Source of the DNA: Botryotinia globosa
Taxonomy: Eukaryota > Ascomycota > Leotiomycetes > Helotiales > Sclerotiniaceae
Length of the DNA stretch: 64,000 nt
Direction: 5' to 3'
Assembly: GCA_014898425.1 (NCBI GenBank)
Contig: RCSZ01000005.1
Coordinates: forward strand, 1,700,501 to 1,764,500
A program made the translations under genes and the position numbers. The notes under the pieces were generated by a model. The model was not told where the DNA came from, did not search any database, and was given only the letters and a program-made list of their open reading frames with translations. Below are positions 56,467-64,000 of the stretch, in pieces; position 1 is the first letter of the stretch; every line of letters begins with the position of its first letter.

Positions 56467-57441
56467 CTACTTTTGAACATAATGCTGCATCTCCACATCT
56501 GCTTTCTTTTCCGGTATGAATACCATTGTTAACCTCCCAATAATTGTCTTCTTCGCAATCCTCAAAATCACATTTTCCGTTCCTGCTTTTTGATTCTGCT
56601 GCTGTGTTTGTCTCTGTTGATTTTGTCGACCAAGCGGCTCATCACTGTCCGAAGTCCCTGGAAGCGGTTGCATATCTGCATCTGCAACCACGTCTTTGGA
56701 TTTAACTTTCAACGTGACGCCAATCGTCAAATAGACAACCACGATCAACAATTCCTCGAGCAGATCCATACATAACAAGACTGTGAAGCTTCCATTGAGA
56801 GCATTGAATTTCGAATAGTGTGATACGAAAGTTGAGAGAACAGAATACAAGAGTCGAACAAACAGGAATGGCAACGCAATAGTAACCCCTAACAAAATCC
56901 TCTTCTCTTCATTTTCCGCATGTGAGATTGAGAAACTGGTGAGGATTGTGGTGGCTATAATAGCCACGAATGAAACAATAAAAAGGACGTTAGAAACTTT
57001 GCTTTCTGTTCCCGGCACCCATTTCCCGGTCGAAGTGTAGGTATCACTTGCGTTAAGTCCACCTACAATACCAAGTATCAACCCGACCAATGTGAGTATC
57101 TCGATGAGTTTCAGCATGCGAGATTGGACGATTGTATGGGTATTTTGATTGATGCTGTCTATAACGCGACTTAAGAGTCCTAGGGTAGCGAGTAACAAAG
57201 GCGATAAGCCGATGGTTTGCAGGATAAGTGCGCCAGTGTAGAGAGATACTGAAGGAGATGATATGGCGGCGAGAGACATGCAGAGACCGATGATTCTAGC
57301 GAGACAGAAGATTATGAGGAAGTACCATCCTGCACTGCGGCCAAATCCATGACGGAAAGCGAGGAAGACAGAGAGGAAGAAGGAAGGGATATAGACGATT
57401 AGTTCACCAATTTCAACGCCGTTGCGATATGTGATGGTCAT
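56467..57441 (-). CDS. Seven-helix membrane protein (fungal DUF7702-like)
   Basis: A single exon of 324 aa. Seven hydrophobic segments are visible: ELIVYIPSFFLSVFLAF, GWYFLIIFCLARIIGLCMSL, LYTGALILQTIGLSPLLLAT, KLIEILTLVGLILGIVGGL, VSNVLFIVSFVAIIATTILTS, GVTIALPFLFVRLLYSVLS and VLLCMDLLEELLIVVVYLTIG. The C-terminal 80 residues are soluble and Gln-rich (QNQQRQTQQQNQ). The pattern matches fungal proteins of unknown function grouped as DUF7702, and loosely resembles the RTA1 and Pth11-type layouts, but no Pth11 cysteine-rich N-terminus is present. The ATG at 57441 (MTITYRNGVEIGELIV) is the natural start. Predicted location is the plasma or another membrane. A function cannot be read from sequence. 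Confidence 0.8.
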   Translation of the reverse strand: MTITYRNGVEIGELIVYIPSFFLSVFLAFRHGFGRSAGWYFLIIFCLARIIGLCMSLAAISSPSVSLYTGALILQTIGLSPLLLATLGLLSRVIDSINQNTHTIVQSRMLKLIEILTLVGLILGIVGGLNASDTYTSTGKWVPGTESKVSNVLFIVSFVAIIATTILTSFSISHAENEEKRILLGVTIALPFLFVRLLYSVLSTFVSHYSKFNALNGSFTVLLCMDLLEELLIVVVYLTIGVTLKVKSKDVVADADMQPLPGTSDSDEPLGRQNQQRQTQQQNQKAGTENVILRIAKKTIIGRLTMVFIPEKKADVEMQHYVQK

Positions 57442-59957
57442 GATTTATCTTTGGGTCGATGAAGTGCTAGAATAAGAGAGGAAGTATATTACTTTTAGCT
57501 AGGGCTTGTGTAGTAGAGAGTAGAAAACAAATAACTCTGTTACAAATTTTCGGTTCAAACTGAAGGTTCTAAACGCTTGAACTGTAGCCAATTGACTGAT
57601 ATGAAAGGGGTGAACAAAAAACATATTCAACAAGAAGCCCCAAACAATGTATATATATACATCCTCGACATTTCTTAACTGATCTGGGTTATCCCAGACT
57701 CTGACACTCATCACACATCCGAAAAATTAAAATCCTACCACCGACTTAACAATTTCCTCATTGAGAAATGTGCAACTTAGAGACCCATGGTAAGGCTGAA
57801 AACTAACCCTAATTAGGCACCTGGGCATGCCCAGGTGCATGTAGTTGAAAAGGTGGCTGATATGAGAGTAAGCTCAGCCTCCGATGATTAAGCTAAGGTT
57901 CGGCTAACGACCACACGGACGGGTTTGCAGATCAATTTCGTGCTATGTCAGATTGGGAATGGACTGAGTTTGTCGTCAGTGGCTATGTATACGTGGGGGA
58001 AAGGAAATATGTCGAGTTTAGTAATTGATTCTCTATGCAAGCAGGAGGATGAACTTTGGCTGGTTGGAGAATGAATGACAGGGGCGAGATAGAAGCGAGA
58101 GTAGGTAAAAGGTGTAGACAACTTACGTCTTTAGAGAAGTACATATAGCTATTGCCTACTCGATCAATATATATACCCGTTCTTACGGTTGAGGCCATCT
58201 AAGTGGAGTTTTTATGAGCCTTTTATTATAGTTACGCACTTAAGTCCCAGAAAAAGACGTATTGACCGTTTTCTATGTTCGTTTGCATAATGTTGAGAGG
58301 ATGAAATTTGTTCGTGTCTCAGAATTGCTCTATAGAGTGAGTTTATAAACACATATTCCGATCTTTGATATACGATACTTATGGTCAACCAGAAAGGTTT
58401 AATCTCAAGCTTTACCAATAAACCACACGAATCGATGTATCGACAAGGGCATGGCATTCTGTATAGGCGACTTGTTGCTCGGAGAATTTGATTGTGAATC
58501 TTTTGTTTAGATACTAGTTTTCTATCTCAACTTACAAGTGCATCGTCAGTAGGGATAACTTTGAGACTGAAATAGAATTCGCTCATCTTAGTGCTATCCA
58601 AAAGAAGCCTTGTTAGCCCAGAAGAAGATCTTGAGATCTGCAGATACGCCTAGCATTTCTGCTGTGTGAAAAGATCAAACTTTCCTACATGCTATCAAGA
58701 GATCATTTCGCTGTTTAGGCTAGTTTCAATGGAGCGACTCCAGGAAAAAGGAAGCCGTGATCGCACTGCGACGTAGCATTAAAGAATCTGTGGTTTAAAA
58801 AATTGAAGAAGGGAGGATGTCCAGTTTTCAAGCCCATTGGCGCAAAAACCTGTCATCAGAGAGCCAGGGCGGGATATATACCATAGCGGAATTGGTGAAT
58901 CATCTCAGCAAGCAAACAGTTGGTTATTGGAATTGCGAGCCTTTTCAAGGGATCATTCTTGAGAGATGGTGATATGTGCAGAATATAGAATTTTTGGGAA
59001 AGAAAGAGAGAAACTAAACGACCCAGAGAGCTGTAGTGACTTTGAAAGAAGCGACTAGTGATTTGAGAGACAAAATGCACATGGCACGTAATGTCTGGAG
59101 ACACTCCCGCCAAAATCGAAATAGGATATAAACCACCGTTTGGAGTCTACACAGCTATAGATGATGAGTCTTGCATGACTTCGTCGTCTTGTGGAGAATT
59201 GAACCGTTTTTTGAGCTACTCCTTTTCGGTATGAATCATTCCATATCATATTGCCTTGGAGTATATCTTTGCCCACGTCAATACCCGGCCTTAGCGGATA
59301 TAGGAATATTGAAGCCATCCCAAGTAAGCACTATCACCAGTCAAAATCAGATAAAGCGATCCTTTGGGTCCTCTTTCATGTGATTAATAGGCAGACATTA
59401 TAGTCGCACAGGTAATTACTCGGAGATAATCAAGATCTTACAACCGCGATTTTCATCGACATTCAAACCTTTAAGCTTCTGTTCCCAGAACCTCGCTAGC
59501 TACAGACGACAGAAGCGAGCTTACTGTACCGGTGTCTGAGCTTCAAGAGTGGGCCAGGTCCGTAAACCTGGGAGGTGCCACGCGGTCCATGCAGAAGTAT
59601 CACTCAAACCAAATTAGGAATGCAGTGCGAGGCCTCTCACATTTCGCAATTTTTGCAGCGAGAATATTCCTTTTTGGGAGCGCAAATCTTGCCTTCTCAG
59701 TGATTCTGCCCTGAATGCCATAACATGCGGACCTGTTGATAAGCGTCAACATTGTTCAATAGGAACAGAAGCCTGTTCAAAACCGTTGAAGTAGCGTGCC
59801 TGAGCTGATTTGAGTGATTCAAGCTGCGGCGCAGTTAGCTGTATCTGCGTTATCGCCATCCGAAGCTTCAAAATTGTTCTGGCGCTAGAAGCGTTTCCTT
59901 GGGGCTGATGTACGTGCAATTTCACTCCAAGCAAGAATGTCGGAATATCCAGTATGA
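57442..59957. other. Long intergenic region
   Basis: About 2.5 kb with no supported gene. It carries a perfect 22-bp palindrome (57817-57838). The short minus ORFs (58856-59113, 59055-59318, 57983-58198) are not recognised, and I see no splice chain joining them. It could hold non-coding transcripts or a decayed gene. Confidence 0.55.
57817..57838. repeat. 22-bp perfect palindrome
   Basis: GCACCTGGGC/ATGCCCAGGTGC reads the same on both strands with no spacer. It lies about 375 bp upstream of the seven-helix gene start (minus strand). Such a perfect palindrome could be a dimeric-factor site or a structural element. Confidence 0.85.
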
Positions 59958-61341
59958 ATGACCGTGGTAAGAATTGTACAAAAAGCTTCCTATTCTCCCA
60001 CCTATTGACGAAATTATGTCACTCTTCAATCGTGTCTGTCGAAGAGATTTCTTAGTCGTCGCTCATCGTGGTTCATTGTGGAAAGCCTTCAAAAGGGTGT
60101 GTAAATTGTAGAGAGAGAAAGATTCGTGTACGTGGAACCCCCCCGACCTTTAATGCTTTCTGCAACGGTTGGTAATGCCCAGGCTACTAATGCAAAGAGG
60201 CTCAACATCACTGAGAATGCACACCCTATTTGGGTTGCAATCTCGCTCAAACGAGGAAAGGAGTGCGAGATGACTAATCATATGTCTCGTATAGTGTGGG
60301 CAGGAACAACCAACCTGCACGAATTGTGCGAAAGCGAGTAAAACGTGTCCAGATTATCGGAATATGCTCGATTTGGCTTTCCGAAATGAAAGTTCCGCTG
60401 TTATTGAGAGAGCCAAAGCCAAGGAGGAGGCTAAAAAACTTAAAGCTAGCGAAAAAGAGCAGCGATCATCCAAACCGTCTAGTGCCACTAGAACAAAAGA
60501 AACAAGTAGAGCCTCCTCATCGAGTGACCGGAGACTTTCAAGTCAAAGTATTTCGGCATCCTCATCGAACTATAAAGACGACGACGAATTTGAGTTGAAC
60601 GAAATCTTAACGGCTCCATGGCAAGGGCCGCATTGGCACCATCAATTGTTGAGCAGGGTACCTCATACTTCATCACCAAATTTGTGGCTGGAGTATCCAG
60701 ACCACTCAATATCAGTTGAGCACAGATACACTAATGCACATGCGCGATGGAATCTTACGCTCAGTACCCCAATGCCTGGGCTATGTAAGTCGCAAACCGT
60801 CAACTTGGACTTCATCCCCCGGCCACTCTACACCTCCATCCCGTACCCCTACCCTAAACCTCTCAATAACCTCCCACCTTCAACTCCCAATACACTTAGC
60901 AATATCCTCTCCACTCCTTACCAAGATACCTTCGTCCCTTGTATTGCCTCTATTCCAGCTGAGACTGGCCTCACACCCCCGCCTTTCTCTTTTCCTGCAG
61001 CGGGCGCCTATTTCCTCGTCTGGCCACTCTATATCCCAGCCGTATCTCGCGTTACTTCACCTGACGACCGCACCTTCGCCTGTACCGCACTCCGCCGTCT
61101 AACCAGCGATATGGGTATTGCGCAAGGAGTAGCCCTGGCGCATTTCATTGAAACGAGTCCACGCATGCACAATTCTGTAAAGGATAATGGGAAAGAATTT
61201 GAGAATCGGGTGAAAAATAGTACAGTAGGACTTGGCAGGAGTATCATTGATGGGGATAAGATGTCGAAGGGTATGATTAAGAGAGCGGGACCTTTGCCCG
61301 TTTATACTTATACAAGGGGAATCAATGAGATTGAGGTCTGA
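59958..61341 (+). CDS. Zn2Cys6 fungal transcription factor, central part disrupted
   Basis: The zinc cluster is complete when 60056-60127 is spliced to 60295: CVNC-RERKIRC-GQEQPTC-TNC-AKASKTC, followed by PDYRNMLDLAFRNESSAVIERAK. The 5' exon is uncertain. No ATG lies in frame in the exon itself (TAG precedes); an upstream exon 59958-59966 (ATG ACC GTG) with a GTAAGA donor would fit. Past residue about 130, the frame carrying the main ORF reads LNEILTAPWQGPHWHHQLL, while the frame +2 reads ARAALAPSIVEQGTSYFITKF, which looks like the start of the normal regulatory domain but soon meets a stop. The C-terminal PAAGAYFLVWPLYIPAVSRVTSPDD and MGIAQGVALAHFIETSP look like the end of such a factor. About 300 residues that usually lie between are absent. 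I think this is a decayed or truncated gene; it may still encode the DNA-binding part. Confidence 0.55.
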
Positions 61342-61661
61342 AGGGGTGAAGTTAATTGTATTGGCAGTTGAGATGAAGACGCCGCGACTATTCCTATCAA
61401 AACAAGGGCAGTGAGAATGAAGAAACGTGCTTGCAGGAGCGGCATCTATCAATAACAATCAACCATTTATTAAGTAATTTGGAGATTGGTACATGTAAAT
61501 ATAGTCCATAGTATAAATTCTATAGATGAATGCTTTGTTAGAATAATACATCAGTACAAATGCTATGACAAATCCCCCGAGCTTACAATTGTAAATGCCA
61601 TTTCCTTCTTCCTCAATAATACCCAACGCCGACCCATTATGATACATGGTAAAAATCGCGC
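61342..61661. other. Convergent intergenic region
   Basis: Short region of 3' ends of the Zn2Cys6 gene and the PTM1-like gene. No gene. Confidence 0.5.
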
Positions 61662-63623
61662 TTAATCCGAGTCCGAAGCTTTGTGTGCATCTTTTGTGCC
61701 CTTTCCACCCACAAGTTTCTTTCCTGCCTCCGAATCGTCATCATCATCATCTGACCAGCGGTCACCATCTTCTCCGACTGCAAAAATTGTTTCTCCATCA
61801 AGACTTTCTCTTGGAATCTCCTTTGCGGTGTTAGCTCCTGGAGGAGGATCATATCTTGCTCCCTCTTGGCCGGGTTGTGTTCGGTCACCTCTGCGAGTTG
61901 CAGAGTTCTCAATATCATCTTCATCATCATCTTCAGCGCCAAAATCGGCAATCTCAAATCCCTCATCGTCTTGCGCTAACTCGTCACTCATAGCGAACCT
62001 TCTATTGTTTGCACTTGGCCTCCATACCCAGGCAACAAATGCGACATCCATCAAATAGACAATATTAAGCCAGCCGTCAAGGATAAACCATCTGGATTTC
62101 CAGTGGAAAGGAACAAAGTCAGGATCTGAAGCCGAGGCGAAAGTAAACGAATTGAAGAAAAAGAAGCCGAATATGACGATAATCGAGAGCAGAATACACC
62201 ACCATAGCTTGCGATACATGCCTGCTTTCGTTGTTTGTTTGCGGTCATTCAAATCCTTCATGGTCAAGTTGAGGGAATTGAGAGTCCAGACGTAAAATGC
62301 TGTAAGGGTTCCGGCCAGGGGGAGAATAACAAACAGTACAAGTGGACCTAGCCATAAGTTAGTATGTGAGTCTTTTGTTAATAAGAGATGGTCTTACCAG
62401 CGTGCTCGGGAGTAATTGTCAAGCTCGCAATTGAATAAATCAAGCCAAAGACGAAATGGGCTCCAGCGAGATAGCGAACATAAACCATAGTCTTGCCTAA
62501 ACTAGGCTTGACGACACCATAACCCATGCAGACAATAAGTAGCAAGAAGAATGAGAATGAATTACGACCCGCATTAAGTACAGCAACGATGATCATCATT
62601 GCTTTTGAGCCAATATTGCTGCCAGATCGATTGAGATAATCTACATAGGTTAGCGTTGTCCGGAAAGAACTGCAAAATCGACTTACCATAGAAGCCCCAA
62701 GTCATCAGCATTTCGACTATTAAAAAGACAATGATTGCTGTGATGTAGTTCTGTACGGGCACTATTGAAATGTTAGTATGTATATGAAGGACTCGACAGA
62801 GGATACTGACGAATATCTTCTCGATGTTGCACATAGAGAAATGCCCAAAGACTGTTAATCATTAATTAGCTTCGGCAAAAATGAATAGGGGAACAGCTTG
62901 ACCTACATTCCTATAACAGCGTACACAATTGTGATAATACCGTAAAATGGCAGTTTTGGTATTTGTGCTGCTGGAAGCTCTCCATAGGCATTCCGGAATT
63001 CTACAATCGCAGTATATTTAACATTTGAAGGAGAATAGCCCGTTGTACCAACACAGTAGTAGCCAGTCTTCTTGATAGGATAATTTATTGGTGGGCCGGT
63101 GCTGTTGAGATGAACGGCTCCAGTGTAGATTTGACTGATAGACTTTTCTGTTGCGTTTGGCGCAAGGAGGAATTGACCAGTTTGATTGCTATTGCAGAAA
63201 CCATTGCTGATATTCTCTGGATCGCAAATGAATTCTTTCTAAATCCAGGTATCAGCGAATGATGGAAGTGAAAGTTGAATCAGTTGAATCGTACCTGTAT
63301 ACTGTCAATGGTTGGCAACACACCAACCAGGTCATAATCCCTCCATTCGAAGATGACCATGCTTGCAATTGGATCGGGATCCTCTGAGGCTTGTATAGTT
63401 GGGAGCCATTTCACTAATATGTGCGGTTCCGTCGGGCCTCCCCAAGTCTTCCGATCATACATTCCGGCGCATACTTGTCGATTGTCATTAGATTCGTCCT
63501 GCTATCACCGTCAAAACAAGCACCTCATCTCCATCTCTGCCGACGTACCATTCTGACCTCCAGCGCACCAACTGTCAGGGCCGAAATCCCCAATGCGAGG
63601 AACCCATGAAGCCAACCTCGCAT
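61662..63623 (-). CDS. PTM1/GOST-type seven-transmembrane Golgi protein
   Basis: Seven exons, 63623-63549, 63498-63295, 63238-62907, 62851-62811, 62761-62687, 62640-62398 and 62347-61662, give 551 aa. It is in the Lung7TM/GOST family with yeast Ptm1 and human GPR107/108. The N-terminus has a signal peptide (GWLHGFLALGISALTVGA) and a luminal domain with Cys residues (RQVCAGMYDRKTWGG, KEFICDPENISNGFCNSN, TGYYCVGTTGY). Seven helices follow: FYGIITIVYAVIGILWAF, YITAIIVFLIVEMLMTW, AMMIIVAVLNAGRNSFSFF, LLLIVCMGYGVV, YLAGAHFVFGLIYSIASL, LVLFVILPLAGTLTAFYVW, and LWWCILLSIIVIFGFFFFNSF. The tail is long, acidic and cytoplasmic (DDEDDIENSATRRGDR, WSDDDDDDSEAGKK). These proteins act in Golgi trafficking. 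Every junction was verified by phase and the product is complete. Confidence 0.9.
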
Positions 63624-64000
63624 GTTTGCTGTAGCCTCGCGGGCTCGAATTGAAGATTATGTTACTTTAGTATCTAGGAAATAAGACTTCGAGATTTGAG
63701 AAGGTAAATGATGTTGTCGCTCTCCTTGACATTTAAGTGCACATCCAGACCAGCTTTTCGAACATTCACAAAATAATATGAAAAGTTTGTCGTTGAATGA
63801 AGTTTTGACCTGCTAGACTTGTTAGACTTGTTTGATTTCTGGCAACACCAAACCCCCAGGCAGGGATCCCTCTTAGCTGACAGAGCCAGAGCTTCACTGC
63901 GGGTTAGGGAAACGTAAGGCACAGATCAAGCTAACTTTATGTGGTTAGATTTATGCTCGGGGCGATTGACATTTTGCTCCAGCCTCGCCTCATTAAAAGT
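63624..64000. other. Promoter region of the PTM1-like gene, window edge
   Basis: The last 377 bp hold the upstream region of the PTM1-like gene. No gene or repeat that I can support. Confidence 0.5.

Noticed and set aside
1..64000. tRNA, rRNA or CRISPR
   Set aside because: I searched by eye for tRNA B-box motifs and regular spaced repeats and found none that fit; a CRISPR array is not expected in a fungal nuclear genome.

Overview
The window looks like nuclear DNA of a filamentous ascomycete (Pezizomycotina). Genes are compact, most have introns of about 45-90 bp with GTRNGT donors and CTAAY-like branch sites, and the spacers are AT-rich and full of microsatellites. The protein sequences read most like Leotiomycetes such as Botrytis or Sclerotinia, but that placement is inference from family resemblance. 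Apart from one foldback element there is no mobile gene, no rRNA or tRNA that I can see, and no biosynthetic cluster. I give 26 main protein-coding loci plus one ORF nested in an intron; most exon chains were rebuilt by matching reading phase across GT-AG introns.

Left part (1-16 kb): IMP 5'-nucleotidase ISN1 (-), a caffeoyl-CoA-type O-methyltransferase (+), a secreted metallophosphoesterase (-), the mitochondrial Gln-tRNA amidotransferase A subunit HER2 (+), a class I SAM methyltransferase (-), a proline/serine-rich disordered protein (+) and mitochondrial 2-enoyl-CoA reductase ETR1 (+). The 10.5-14.4 kb stretch is rich in simple repeats and a 10-bp minisatellite.

Middle (16.9-31.5 kb): a 782-bp very AT-rich foldback element with long terminal inverted repeats and flanking TA; NC2-beta/Dr1 (-), whose second intron is about 1.77 kb and holds a complete 536-codon ORF on the same strand; mitoribosomal protein mS45 (-), a PTP-like phosphatase (-), a CCDC97-like protein (+), autophagy E2 ATG3 (+), pyruvate dehydrogenase E1-beta (-) and an unrecognised 206-aa protein.

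Right part (31.5-64 kb): a 1468-aa multi-pass membrane protein with an internal S-x-L-G repeat region, a tail-anchored UBE2J-type E2, the DHHC palmitoyltransferase PFA3, a C2H2 zinc-finger protein, a secreted six-hairpin glycosidase, a DsbA/FrnE-like oxidoreductase, a short-chain dehydrogenase, an 858-aa disordered protein, a seven-helix membrane protein, a Zn2Cys6 factor whose middle domain looks broken, and a PTM1/GOST-type seven-helix Golgi protein.

The genes are mainly housekeeping (mitochondrial: HER2, ETR1, mS45, PDB1; protein fate: ATG3, UBE2J-like E2, PFA3; transcription: Dr1, Zn2Cys6) and do not form an obvious pathway cluster. The points most worth a second look are the nested ORF inside the DR1 intron, the 14-nt microexon in ISN1, the foldback element, the S-x-L-G repeat protein and the damaged Zn2Cys6 gene.
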